Below, piece by piece: positions 1 through 10,812 of a stretch of 64,000 bases of DNA. Positions within the stretch are counted from its first letter, which is position 1, and each line of letters starts with the position of its first letter. The stretch comes from Stentor roeselii. Taxonomy: Eukaryota > Ciliophora > Heterotrichea > Heterotrichida > Stentoridae. The notes beneath the pieces were generated by a model, which was not told where the DNA came from, did not search any database, and saw nothing but the letters and a program-made list of their open reading frames with translations. The DNA lies in NCBI GenBank assembly GCA_006503475.1, contig RSEH01000100.1:62001-126000 (forward strand), given 5' to 3'. Position numbers and translations under genes: made by a program.

Positions 1-340
1 TATCTATTCTAATGTCATTTTTTATATAATTCTGTTTTTAATCTCTGGAATAATTATGTACCATAATACTACAAATGTATCATTCACATTAATAGAATAG
101 TTAAGTACGATCGGATTATAAAACAATAATATTTATTACTTTGATACAGCTAAAAAACTCTATATGCATTTTTTAGAATTTTCATTTAATTTTTAAGAAG
201 GTAAATATTTTATTCGAGTTTTGAATCTTAACTCAATTTAGATCTTGACAATTTATTTGATCATTAATTGTATTTCAATCCTATATGTGTAAAATCGCTG
301 CTTGAACACTTCCATTTTTAATCTAGATAGTATGGGATAA

Positions 341-601
341 TATAAATCAGCAGGCAATTACTTAAGAACTATTTCTCATATATTAAGTAAGGATTCTTTT
401 ACTAAACCTGAAATAAATTTTATGATTGTAATTCAAAACAAAAAATATAAAATTCTTTATGTCATCTTCCTGAAAAATGAAGAGAAATCTAGTCTTGATT
501 TACGAGACTTACTGAAGAAGATTGGAACATTAGTTTCATCCAAATCACTAAACTACATCATAAGTCTTAATTTTCAGTTGTCTAGAGCCTTTACTGGATA
601 A
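341..601 (+). pseudogene. open segment of unknown origin, possible decayed or partial gene
   Basis: A reading frame stays open for 86 codons and closes at TAA 599-601. Its only ATG is at 422, leaving 59 residues. The translation is rich in Lys, Ile, Leu and Ser with a charged stretch (KNEEKSSLDLRDLLKK), more protein-like than random A/T-rich DNA. The same frame further upstream carries several TAA/TAG codons that do not fit 15-nt introns, so it is not an intact gene continuing from the left edge. I do not recognise a family. It may be a gene remnant or chance. Confidence 0.2.
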
Positions 602-662
602 AATATTTTTCTGTTGAAAAAAAATTTCCCTTTTCTTTATAATAAATGCCGAAATTCCAATC

Positions 663-686
663 TCGAGTACTTCAAGAAGTACTCGA
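663..686. repeat. perfect 11-bp inverted repeat with 2-nt loop
   Basis: The arms are TCGAGTACTTC and its exact reverse complement GAAGTACTCGA, separated by AA. The repeat lies 69 bp upstream of the ATG at 756. It could be a dimeric protein-binding site for the downstream gene or a transcript hairpin. No function is shown. Confidence 0.7.
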
Positions 687-755
687 TTTGTTTAGATATT
701 CTATATTCAGAAGATTATATAGCTAAACCTCAATAGAATCCAACATAGGTAATAA

Positions 756-3700
756 ATGGCTCTCTTTGGATTGGTATTAATCCTGTTGTTGTCAACATCC
801 TTGTCAACTAACGTAGTTTACTACAAATTTGGCTCAAATTTCGGTCAAATTTTTTACGATTATTCAGGGATGGGCAACCATGGACAAAATGGTGAAAGCA
901 TTACTTCGAATATCAAAGATACTATTCCAACAGATAGAGGGGCTTACTTTGGTTTGTCTACAAACACTTATATTAAGTTACCTCCAAATAATATCAAAAC
1001 CTCATCTTTACAACTAGGCTCTACCTTTTCAATAGTTATGTGGTTTAGGCCCTCATATGTCGCTAGTGATACTGAATACTATCTCACTAAGCGCTTTAAA
1101 GATTCGAATAACTTCTTGTATTGGAAGAGAGACGAGGAAGATAAGGAACTAGAGGTTGAAATTGATATAAATGGTTCTGAATTTGAAAAGGAATTTGAAA
1201 ATGTATCAGCACCAAGTAAAATATAATTAGATATCTGGTCATATTTTGTTATGGTAGTTCAAACAAACAATGCAAAACTTTATACATATAATGAAGAATT
1301 TAGATTAATTTCTCTAGGTTCAACATATAGTGAAACTGGTGATTATGATCATTATATTGGCTATACAGAAGATTCATTTAAAGGATTTGTTTGGAGTTAC
1401 TATATTTATAAATCAGAAGTTCATTACGAAGATTATTATTCAAATTCTCATACTGTTGGAAATTGCTTGGTTACTCCCTGTCCAGCAAGCTGCCAACCTG
1501 CAATAAAGGAAAATGGTAAAAGCTACTGCATTTCAACGTCTTCAAGTTATAGTTGTCCATCATGCTCATATGGGTGCCTTTCAGGCCTATGCTTAGATTG
1601 TGGAAGTTGTTCAAATAAAAGTTGCTCAGTAATCTCAAATGCTGTAAAATGTCTCTGCATAGATCTATTTGGCTCCTCTTGTTCATGTACTTCTGGTACT
1701 TACCTATCAAGCTCTTCTTTTGAATGCGAACCCTGCTATTCCGAATGCTTAACATGCACAACAGCCCTCAAGTGCACAACATGCAAAGACATCAATGCTA
1801 TACCTCATGACATAATAGGTTGTACCTGTAAACTCAATTACCAAAATATGACTGCTTTGATAAATGAAGGGAATTGCATAGCTTGCCATTCCGAGTGTGC
1901 TTCATGTCAAAATGAAACCACTTGTCTAACTTGTAAAGACTTAAACGCATTACCTGATCCAAATATAGGATGCATCTGCAAAACAAAATACTTCAACTCA
2001 ACTGCTTTAAAAGATGGAGGGACTTGCAAAGCTTGTCACTCGAACTGCGATAGTTGCAGTCAAAGTTTAACATGCGAGTCTTGCATTGATGAAAATGCTA
2101 TAGTTCATGGAATAGTTGGTTGTATTTGCAAAGAAGGATATTTTAATGAGTCGAGCCTTGATACTCAAGGTGCTTGCCTTCCTTGTTTTTATGAATGCAA
2201 AAGTTGTAAAAGTGAGTTTTTATGTGTTACTTGTAAGGATTCCAATGCTTATGTTTTTGAGACTGGAGGATGCCTTTGCAATCAGAGGTTTTTTAATAGT
2301 TCGCAAGTATTGAAAGATGGTGATTGTAAGCCTTGTCATCAAGATTGTAAAACATGCATAAATGGCTCAAGCTGTGTTGAATGCATTGATGCCTTGGCCC
2401 TTCCCAGCTCTTTCGGCTGTACCTGCTCAGAAGGTCATTTCAATTCATCCTCAACCAACAACTTAGAATGTTCCCAATGCCCTTCAAACTGCAGTCTTTG
2501 CAGTACTCAAACGAATTGCACAGCTTGCTCCTATCAAAACATGAGTCCTCTGAACGGAGTATGCAAATGTTCTGAAAACTCTAAACTTTTAAACGATTCT
2601 TGCATTGCAGATGAAGGTTATTTTATTGACTATAGCCCATCTTCAGGTTTCACTTCAGAAAAATGTGATGAAAGCTGCAAAAACTGCTCAATTAATAAAG
2701 ATCTTTGTGGAACTTGTGCAAATAACTTAGTCAAAGATGAGCTCGGCAGGTGTCAAACATGCGAATTCGGAATGTTTTTAAAAGATTTTCAATGTTTTAA
2801 CTGCTCAGACGACTGTGAGTCATGTTTAAACTCTTCTTATTGTTTAACATGCAAAGATCCATTAAAAGAAGTAAAAAATGGAATTTGCCTTAAAGTTTGT
2901 CCAAGTTACTCATTTCTAGTCAACAACTCATGCACAAGCTGTTCAGATCTTTGCATCAAATGCAATGAAAAGTGCCTTGAATGTGTAAAAAACTCAAGTT
3001 TGACTACAAATAGTTCATGTGAATGCAACAAAGGCTTCAAAAAGTCGAAAAGTTCTTGCATAGCCAAGTACTTCAAAGCAACTCTTAAAGTATCTTCAAT
3101 AAGTTTAGCAACCATTAATTTTACCGAGTCTTTAAACCCAGATCTCACATTAAACGATTTCAAATTTTCAGTGAAAAACAGATCAGACCTAAAAGTGACT
3201 CTTCTAAAAATAAAAAAAAAATCCGAGTACATTTTTTCTCTAAATTTTAAAAACAAGGTAAAATCTGGAACTCTTTTACAAGTGATAATCACTGAAGGTC
3301 TCTTCAGTGTTTCCAGTTCTCATCTAAAAAATAATCTTTTATCAGACTTGCTACCAGAATACTCTCCAGTTTCCATCAACCCTTCAGTGCAAGTAGTTTT
3401 GAACTCAACAACAGCGATGACACAAGCAGCAGTGTCTTCCTCAATAGGAGCTGCGATAATGAGTAACCCTTCAGCTGCTTGGGCTTTGCTGAACTCGATA
3501 CAAATTTTAGTATTGTTGCCATTGAACAGCAATAACATGACAAAAAATGTCAGAGCTTTTTTGAATGGGTTTTCTGGGTACAATATTTTACCGAATGGAC
3601 TGAATTTGATTTTTAATGAAAAAGTGACCTCTGCACCTTACCTTGAAGCAAGAAGATATGGAATAGAGACCTCGGTTTTTTTCTTGAATAATGGAAAAAG

Positions 3701-4547
3701 TTTGTCGATCTTGGCTTGTACTTTGATTTTGTACCCTTTTGTTTTAGCTTTGTCGAAATGTACTACGGGAAGAATCGCGGCTAAGGTTATTAAGATTTTA
3801 GGAAATTATCGGTATGGGTTTTTTCTTAGGTTTTGGACTCAGACTGTACTTGAACTTCTTGTTTATGGAATCGTGCAACTTAGATCAGTAGATTTTATTT
3901 AGAGTGTTGTTGAACCTGTACAAGGATATTTTAACCAGTTTTTTGCAACGTTATCAGTTGTAATTACCATTTAGATAGCTGCAGTTTTGACACCTCCATT
4001 ATTATTTGTTGCTTCTTACGTTTCATTAAGTGACATAAATAGTGGGGATGAAGATTTTCAACTAAAGTGGGGAAGTCTCTTCTTGGAATTCAAAAATGAC
4101 AGAGGATTCTGGAGTTCTCAGTATTATTTCCTTTACTTTTCTAGAAGAGTCGCTTTTGCATTGTGCCAAGTTTATCTAAACTCAGTTTTGAAGCTGCAAG
4201 GAGCTTTGAATATTTTCTTTTCTTTTATATCTTTAGGGTTTTTGATTGTGTATCGGCCTTTCAAAGAAACTACGATTTTAATTTCAAACATGACAAGTGA
4301 AATTTCAATCACTTTTGTTATGATTTTGACTTATTGCTATTTGTGGGATCTTAGTCCTGAAACTTCAGAAATCATTGAAATTCTTATTATTTTTTCTGTA
4401 ATTTTAGCAATGATGATTCAGGTTATGCTTTCTTTGTATCTTTTTTATAAATCCATGATGATTATCATAAAAAAAATAGAAAAAGCAAGAAGTTTAGAGT
4501 TTGTTAATCGAGCACAGAAAACTTTTCCCGAGATTGCAATCAAATAG
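756..4547 (+). CDS. large cysteine-rich extracellular/membrane protein (LamG-like + furin-like Cys repeats + C-terminal TM region)
   Basis: Spliced from four exons (756-1215, 1231-3887, 3903-3959, 3975-4547) into about 1,248 residues; the stop is TAG. A signal peptide (MALFGLVLILLLS) begins the protein. A concanavalin/LamG-like region covers roughly residues 20-230. A long array of CxxC-type cysteine-rich modules, like growth-factor-receptor/furin repeats, with many N-glycosylation sequons, runs to about residue 760. The last 400 residues hold several hydrophobic helices and end in a basic cytoplasmic tail (IIKKIEKARS). Ciliates carry many such proteins with a Cys-rich ectodomain and a multi-helix membrane domain; a sensory, adhesion or channel-like surface role is inferred. 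Without splicing the frame breaks at 1224, 3900 and 3972. The start is supported by the signal peptide and an A-rich leader. Confidence 0.8.
1216..1230 (+). other. 15-nt intron
   Basis: GTAAAATATAATTAG has GT...AG ends and A at position 10. It contains the in-frame TAA at 1224. Removal joins a split AAT codon and continues the LamG-like region (NIWSYFVMVV). Confidence 0.88.
3888..3902 (+). other. 15-nt intron
   Basis: GTAGATTTTATTTAG has A at position 10 and ends with the apparent TAG stop at 3900. Removal is phase 0 and joins LRS to SVVEPVQGYF in the membrane region. Confidence 0.88.
3960..3974 (+). other. 15-nt intron
   Basis: GTAATTACCATTTAG has A at position 10 and ends with an in-frame TAG. 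Removal is phase 0 and joins ATLSV to IAAVLTPP inside a hydrophobic helix. The exon between this and the previous intron is only 57 nt. Confidence 0.88.
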
Positions 4548-5711
4548 TTAATTAGTTTAGTTAAAGAGTGGCTTTTTTGCATAATCAGTGATGATATATA
4601 CCCTAAGTGACAAAAATCACTTGATTAATCCAAATTAGTAGAATGAGTTTGTCCTTGAACTCTAACATGAGGTTGGCCTTGATCTCAATTACTCAGAATT
4701 AAAAAGAACTTGATAAAATCTTAACCAGATGCACTCTCTGAATAAAAAATCAATTAAAAGTTAGATTAAATTTTTATAATAATCAAAAGTTCGACTCTTT
4801 ATTTGATTTCAACTTTCTGAGCTGCAGATACTGAAAATTTTTATTTAAGCATTCATATCTATGAAAAGAAAATCCTATTATGAAGAACTCAGATAACAAA
4901 GAAAAGTTTTAATTATTGATTTTTTTTCAGGTACTTTCTTTATTGACTATCCTCAAAGAGTATAATTTGTTTCTAATAAATATTCCTTATTATAAGTCAC
5001 CATTATAACAAATTAAGATTCTTAGTGTTCTAAAGGATGATATATTAATCATGGTTTGAAAAAATTAGTTAAAACTTATAATCGCTAAACATTTTGTTTC
5101 ATAAATCTCTAAAAGTGTTGATTATTTAAATTATTTATAACTATTTTCCTAAATGCATAGAAATTTTTTCAGATTCTTAACTTATCGCTCTAATTATTAT
5201 TAACTTGTCATTATTATATAAGAAAATTTTGTAGTTATTAGAGGGCATCAAAATATTTTTCTCAGGATTAGCTTTCTTAATAATATTGATAGTTACCTGA
5301 TAAGATTTTTTAATTAACGGTCTGAATTGAATAGCTCAAGGCTGAGCCGGAAAAGATGTTTATTCCTATAATTGTAATTAGTATTCTTTTTTCATGTTCA
5401 GAGCTTCATCAAATATAATAAATAATCATAATAATATCATTTCCTGATAATAATAAAAACCCTAAAGAAATATCAATGATTATCCAAAAAAAATCTTTCT
5501 TACTTCCCCGAACTATCCAATGGTTACTAAATAATCAATATAAAATCACAACCTATTTCTAAGAATCACGATAATAAAATAATCCCCAAATCTATTCTCT
5601 TTATTATAAAACTCCAAGAGTTCCACATGATAAAGATAAATAAATAAATCCCTAATCAATCCTCTCATCACATTCACAGCCCAATCAAATCTTTTTACAC
5701 TTAAATTAAAA
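4548..5711. other. A/T-rich intergenic spacer
   Basis: About 1.16 kb without a reading frame of useful length on either strand. Stops of all three kinds are frequent in every frame I followed. I see no RNA gene or repeat. Confidence 0.6.
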
Positions 5712-7421
5712 ATGAAAGTTTCGATATCCCAGGCGTTTGCCGAGTCACTAAAAACATCATTTCCAAGAAGAAAATTCGATCAAGCAGCAAGTCCAACAAA
5801 GCGTCCATGTTCACAGTTAAACAGTCGTACAAACAAGAAGAACTACAGCATTAAGACCAACTTAGAGGAATGCAATGATATCTTTATTGGCAAACTGGTT
5901 GAGGAGAACAAAAGGCTGAAGGAAGAACTGGAATCAATGCGGAAAATTAACAAAACTCTTCTAGAATCAGATCAAATCACTAAGGAACAATACAAAAGCT
6001 TCTATCATACTGTCGTACTTAACCATCTTCAGCAGAAAATTGATAATTTAGGAGAAGAAGCCAATTTTTACAGAATTGAAAATAAAAAGACAAATATTGA
6101 ACTTGAAAATGCGATTAAGGACAAAAAGTACATGAAAGCTATCGCTTTTAAGTATAAAACACTTACTGAGGAGAAGGGGAGTGGAAAAAATTCACCTGTT
6201 AAACCGAATTCTGCGAATAGCGAGAAAAGTAGGAATTTAGGGTCTGATCTCAATTCAAAAATAGAAGATCTTCAAAATTTCTTACTAAGCCTCAACGAAG
6301 ACCAAAACTTCTCCAAAATCCTTTCAAAATTAGCAGAATTCCTAAAAAATTCAATCCAAGTTGAAAAAGTTTCAATGATCCTTCTAACAGAAGAAATCCA
6401 AGAAATCTACACAAAAAGTTACAAAAACACATTCAAGCACTACTGGAACAACATGAAAGTGATCCTCGCAGAAGGTCCATTTCTTTCAGGCCTGGACATG
6501 GAGTACCTTCAAATCGAGCAAATAAAGGCAGGGTTCACATCAGGGAAAGACCTTTACTCAACAATAACCCTGAACTCAGAGGCAAGTATTTACATTTGTT
6601 TGCATTCAAAAGCAAATTCAAAGAAGTCCTTTCAACTCTTCACAGCAAGCGACTTCAAATTTTTTTCACTTGTTTCGACTTGTTTCAGTCTTTTTCTGAA
6701 CTACTTCAAAAGTCGCTCAAGAGAACTCACTGAAATTGAACATGTCTCTAATCTTAGCAGGATGGTTTCTAAACTGGTTTGTAATAAGAACCATAAGGAA
6801 CTGGCTAATAGCATTTTTCAGCATATTCCTAGGTTTTTAGAATTTGAGGTCGCAGGGATTGTTTTTGTTGATAGTGGACAGTTGTTCATAATGGCTTCGA
6901 ATTCAGGACCTTATGAGAAATTTTCAGACGTTCCAGTAAAATTCCCAAACGACTTGGGAATAACAGGCGACATCATAAAAAAAAACACTGTCCTTAAAAT
7001 AGAAAATGTGAAAGCCCATCGTTTATTCAACCCAGAAATCGACAACACTTGTCGGATCGGAAACTTACAAAACGCAATCTTCGCAAGTCTCATCGGGAAA
7101 GATAAAGAAGTAGTGGGAGTCCTTCAAGTATTCAACAAGACCAGCGGGAAGAATATAAATGACAAAGACCTTGATAAAGTAAGAAGTTTGCAGCAGATTA
7201 TTGGAATTTGTGTTAGTAGCACGAATTGTATAAGTGAAGCTGCTTCTTTAACTATTAATTTCAGGCATTCGGTTCAAGAAATCATGCATTCGATTGAACA
7301 TGTTGATAAATCGAAAGCTGGAGCTGATTTTTTGGATGTCAAAAACGCTTTGAATAATATGAAGTCGAATGTTGTGGAATGGGTCAATCAGAAGAAATTG
7401 AAATCGATGTCCTTGCTGTAG
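5712..7421 (+). CDS. tandem GAF-domain protein with N-terminal coiled coil
   Basis: 569 residues. Residues 1-50 are basic and serine-rich, and 55-150 form a coiled coil. Two GAF-like domains follow, about 185-335 and 345-505. The second is clearer: it has the pattern MVSKLVCNKN...ELANSIFQHIPRFLEFEVAGIVFVD and ends with VGVLQVFNK and a D-LDKV helix. GAF domains bind cyclic nucleotides or other small ligands, as in phosphodiesterases and adenylyl cyclases. No catalytic domain follows, so this is probably a stand-alone sensor or scaffold. Similar GAF-only proteins occur in ciliate and flagellate proteomes. The ATG follows an A-rich leader. Confidence 0.75.
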   Translation: MKVSISQAFAESLKTSFPRRKFDQAASPTKRPCSQLNSRTNKKNYSIKTNLEECNDIFIGKLVEENKRLKEELESMRKINKTLLESDQITKEQYKSFYHTVVLNHLQQKIDNLGEEANFYRIENKKTNIELENAIKDKKYMKAIAFKYKTLTEEKGSGKNSPVKPNSANSEKSRNLGSDLNSKIEDLQNFLLSLNEDQNFSKILSKLAEFLKNSIQVEKVSMILLTEEIQEIYTKSYKNTFKHYWNNMKVILAEGPFLSGLDMEYLQIEQIKAGFTSGKDLYSTITLNSEASIYICLHSKANSKKSFQLFTASDFKFFSLVSTCFSLFLNYFKSRSRELTEIEHVSNLSRMVSKLVCNKNHKELANSIFQHIPRFLEFEVAGIVFVDSGQLFIMASNSGPYEKFSDVPVKFPNDLGITGDIIKKNTVLKIENVKAHRLFNPEIDNTCRIGNLQNAIFASLIGKDKEVVGVLQVFNKTSGKNINDKDLDKVRSLQQIIGICVSSTNCISEAASLTINFRHSVQEIMHSIEHVDKSKAGADFLDVKNALNNMKSNVVEWVNQKKLKSMSLL

Positions 7422-7759
7422 TTAGAGATGGATAATTAATATTGAAAGTTTGAAAATAAAAGGCCTTGAATTGAGAGGGTTTAAGTAATTTGATTTTGGG
7501 TCTAGGAATTTTATTCTCCAGAAGAAAAACTGGATAAAAAATAGGTCGATTGTAGTTATTGTTGAATGAATCAGTTATTTTAATGGTTTTTTTTTTGAGG
7601 AATGATCTTTTTGAAGAGAATTTCTTTTAACTAAGAAAATTTTTAGAAATTATTTTATCTCTGTATTTGAAGAGATTTTGAAAAATTGAACCAAATTTAT
7701 TAAATCCAAGAATTGCTATATTTAAGTATCTTCTAATTTCGATCAATTTATATTTAAAC
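7422..7759. other. intergenic spacer
   Basis: 338 bp, A/T-rich, between two genes in the same direction. I see nothing beyond the leader of the next gene. Confidence 0.6.
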
Positions 7760-10198
7760 ATGAAAAACACTGAATCTCATTCGTTAATTCCAAGAAAAGG
7801 AATGTTCGACTTGCAAGGGTATAAACCTAAAAAGTCAATCCTGCCATTATTAAACTCAACAAAAAATCGATCAGTCACTCCTGAGTTTACATCCATTCCG
7901 TTTTCAACAGCAAGTGATCTGTCAGCAGTGCTAAACAAAACTAATGATTTTCGATCATCTAAACAAACTGATAGATATATGCTACCAATCGACTTATCTG
8001 CTATCAAAGCTATGGTTAAACCTTTAAATTATGAATCATTTCCGATTTCGCATGATTCAAAAGCAGCTTCCAATAGGCAACTGCTGATCAGTCTTGAGAA
8101 GTGGTTTCATGAAGCAAGTGAAAAGCATTCATCTGATCTTGTTCCAGTAATCGAACTTGCATTACAAGAATTAGTAAAAGAAATTAACACCCAATGTTCA
8201 AACAGAGCTAGAATAATTTTATTGATATTTAGAAACTTTAAAGACTACAGCTTGAACAAGACCCATAAATTAGTATCGGAAGCGAAAGAACGGGGTAGAA
8301 TTTTAAATGAGTTAATTAACGAACGTCTTGAAGAAACTTTAAATGAATCTGAACAATTGAAAAAAACAATTGAGAAGTTATCGGAAAAATCTACAAGAAT
8401 TGATGAAAGAAATTTACTTATTTCTAGGGAGAATGATATACTTAAGCAAATCATTATCAGGTTTCAGATGCAGTATCGATTAGAACCCATCAATTTTAGT
8501 AAAATTTGTGAACTGATTATTGAAGACCTGGCAGACAGCACCAAACGAACTCAAAAAAAAATCTTAAACACAATCCTTCCAAAATGTTACCAAAACTCAA
8601 AAATCCAAACAATCGAGACACATTCAGTTCAATACTTCGACAAAGCAATCCAACTCCAAGTTCTAATGAAAGACAAAGAAACACAAGACAAGCCTTCAAC
8701 ATCATCAATCCCAAGCCAGACCCGAAATCTATTCAGAAAAAAAAAGCTATTAATATGCAATCAAGGTTCCATAAACCTATTCAACATTTCAAAACTCTCC
8801 TCATTACAACCAAAACTCCTCCGTAAAAAAACCCGTCTTCTAGAAACAATAGACTTACTCCCTTCAAACATTTTCGGAACATCTAAAGAAAACAATTTAA
8901 TCTTCGAAAAAGACGCAGAAATTCCAAGTCTAGACTTAAAAAAATCCTTAAAATTCAACGACTCTCTTCAAAACTCTCAAAATTCAGCAAGATCACTAAA
9001 AGAGCTAAGAAAAAGTTTTGAATATTCAAAAGAAAATACCCTTCGAGCAATAACTCCTCATCCAAATAAACAAAAAAGTTTTTTGCATCGAAAACAAGTC
9101 ACTTTGAAGCAGAATCAAAAAGCTCGAGAGGTTTTAACGAGCTGTTTAAAAATGAATCAAAAAGACTTGATTTTTGAGTCAACTCTTTCACTTCGGTCAT
9201 TGTTGAAAACTATTGAGTCGATGTTTTTTAGTTGTATTCCGAAACTAAGACAAAATATTTTTCGAGGGTTTTTAGAACATGTTTATGGAAGATTCTCAAG
9301 TAAGTACTCGCTTAGAAGGATTAAGCAACGGAGATTGAGGGACTTAATTGCAAGTGCTTCTAGGTATAAAGATCATCTGATGGCAAAATTATTTTTAAGG
9401 GCGATTGGAGCCGGGGGCTTGGTAGGGCTTTCGAATTATTCTGTTCATACTTTGAAAATTATTCTTCAGGTTTTAAGTTATTTTAAAGCTCACCTGTTTG
9501 GAAGTCCTTTAATCAACTTTCATGGCAGGAAAATGTGCTCTAAGTCAAAAGCCTTGGAATTCATTAAAGATGTCTTTCAAAAAAGACTTGATCATAGTGA
9601 TTATCTCAGAATGGTTCAACAAGTCGAGCTTCACACAGAAGTCGACCCTTTCAGTACTCGTGGGCCGATGGTAGAAATCGAGTGGATCATCAGTTATTCA
9701 GTTTTTTCTTTTGATTTGTTTGAAAAACAAGTCACCAGTGGACTAAAAATCGTAACAGATGCTGTCACTCTTGCAAATTCTGCAACTTTTCCTATGAAAG
9801 CAGAAGTTTTAATCGCTGTTCAAGCTTTTTACCCTGATTCTTCCAAAATTTTAAATGATCAGAACAACTGGAAAATTTTCCCTTTTTTGCATCCTAGTGT
9901 CTCGAATAGGTCTTTGATTTCGTTTGAGTTACTTGAAAGGTTCTGCTTGTTTAGAGGACTTTTCAAGGCAAAGCATGTCAGTTTGTTTAAAAATAACTGT
10001 GATCAGAAATTTGATGGAAGTAGTTTAGATCAGATTCAGATGAAACTTGATGGGATTAGTGATCAGATGTTTTTGGAAACTTTGACGAAGGAGGATTGGA
10101 TAAGGAAATTGGAAATTTTGAAGGATTATAAAGAGGCTGACTTCGCTTTTGCGATTTTATTCAAAGGCATTGAAAAAATATTGGAAAAAGCGAATTAA
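7760..10198 (+). CDS. large coiled-coil protein, axonemal dynein light-chain-like (AXDND1-like) N-terminal part
   Basis: 812 residues. Residues about 110-240 contain LEKWFHEASEKHSSDL, then ELALQELVKEIN-QC--RARIILLIFRNF, then a coiled coil. This resembles the p28/axonemal dynein light chain family, where a helical segment with a conserved Cys-Xn-Arg-Gly-type motif precedes a long coiled coil. The middle (250-460) is basic, low-complexity and probably disordered. The C-terminal 300 residues are helical with no family I recognise. A ciliary role is plausible but rests on weak resemblance. The stop codon overlaps the stop of the convergent neighbour. Confidence 0.6.
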   Translation: MKNTESHSLIPRKGMFDLQGYKPKKSILPLLNSTKNRSVTPEFTSIPFSTASDLSAVLNKTNDFRSSKQTDRYMLPIDLSAIKAMVKPLNYESFPISHDSKAASNRQLLISLEKWFHEASEKHSSDLVPVIELALQELVKEINTQCSNRARIILLIFRNFKDYSLNKTHKLVSEAKERGRILNELINERLEETLNESEQLKKTIEKLSEKSTRIDERNLLISRENDILKQIIIRFQMQYRLEPINFSKICELIIEDLADSTKRTQKKILNTILPKCYQNSKIQTIETHSVQYFDKAIQLQVLMKDKETQDKPSTSSIPSQTRNLFRKKKLLICNQGSINLFNISKLSSLQPKLLRKKTRLLETIDLLPSNIFGTSKENNLIFEKDAEIPSLDLKKSLKFNDSLQNSQNSARSLKELRKSFEYSKENTLRAITPHPNKQKSFLHRKQVTLKQNQKAREVLTSCLKMNQKDLIFESTLSLRSLLKTIESMFFSCIPKLRQNIFRGFLEHVYGRFSSKYSLRRIKQRRLRDLIASASRYKDHLMAKLFLRAIGAGGLVGLSNYSVHTLKIILQVLSYFKAHLFGSPLINFHGRKMCSKSKALEFIKDVFQKRLDHSDYLRMVQQVELHTEVDPFSTRGPMVEIEWIISYSVFSFDLFEKQVTSGLKIVTDAVTLANSATFPMKAEVLIAVQAFYPDSSKILNDQNNWKIFPFLHPSVSNRSLISFELLERFCLFRGLFKAKHVSLFKNNCDQKFDGSSLDQIQMKLDGISDQMFLETLTKEDWIRKLEILKDYKEADFAFAILFKGIEKILEKAN

Positions 10199-10614
10199 CT
10201 AATATTTGCTTCATTTTGAAAAGAACAAACTAAATGGTCTTCCGGTTTGACCTTAATATTCATTTGAACGATATCATTCCACGAATACAATTTTTTGTTT
10301 AGATAAACAACCCAGTCCATTCCTTTTTCCTCGTTTCTTTCGATTCCCACCAGTCTTTGAATGTAATAAGTGAAATTATCATCTTCTTTATTCCTAATCG
10401 ATACAAAATTCGCATCGAACTGATTAAGATCTTTTTCGCTGAATGATAATAAGTTCATTAACGTTGTTAGTGGCATCTCGTCGAATTGGTCTTCATAAAT
10501 AAATTCAATTAAATCTTTGTTTGGTCTGCCAACTTTCACTCGGTATCTGAACTTCTGGGTAAAAGCGTTTAACCAGACTGAGTTTTCAGGTTTTTTTATG
10601 TTTCCACATCCCAT
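10195..10614 (-). CDS. small protein with N-terminal MGCGN lipidation motif, unknown function
   Basis: 139 residues. The start MGCGNIKK fits N-myristoylation at Gly2 with palmitoylation at Cys3, so membrane attachment is likely. The remainder is a mixed alpha/beta globular sequence with many acidic and aromatic residues (YEDQFDEMPLTTLMNLL; MDWVVYLNKKLYSW). I recognise no family. Its TAA stop overlaps the TAA of the convergent upstream gene, sharing the tetranucleotide TTAA at 10195-10198. Confidence 0.7.
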   Translation of the reverse strand: MGCGNIKKPENSVWLNAFTQKFRYRVKVGRPNKDLIEFIYEDQFDEMPLTTLMNLLSFSEKDLNQFDANFVSIRNKEDDNFTYYIQRLVGIERNEEKGMDWVVYLNKKLYSWNDIVQMNIKVKPEDHLVCSFQNEANIS

Positions 10615-10812
10615 GTTTATTATGAAGTCTTGATTTTATAATTTAGATAGTGAGATGAACAATAAAAAGTTTCACAGAAATTCTACATAAAAATTAGATT
10701 ATTGAAATATAAGCAAATTCATATTAACAATTTCAACTTCAATAACGAATTTTGCAATCTCAATCTTTATCAAAATAAGGTTTCTTCATCTATGGAAAAA
10801 GAATTCAAATAA

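Noticed and set aside
4548-5711. A hidden protein in the spacer if all three stops were read as sense
   Set aside because: Any A/T-rich sequence gives a protein-like string once stops are ignored. TGA, TAA and TAG all occur frequently, and no 15-nt introns cover them.
7174-7192. GTAAGAAGTTTGCAG inside the GAF protein as a ninth intron
   Set aside because: It has T at position 10 and contains no in-frame stop. The encoded residues (DKVRSLQQ) form a natural helix of the GAF domain, so it is kept as coding.
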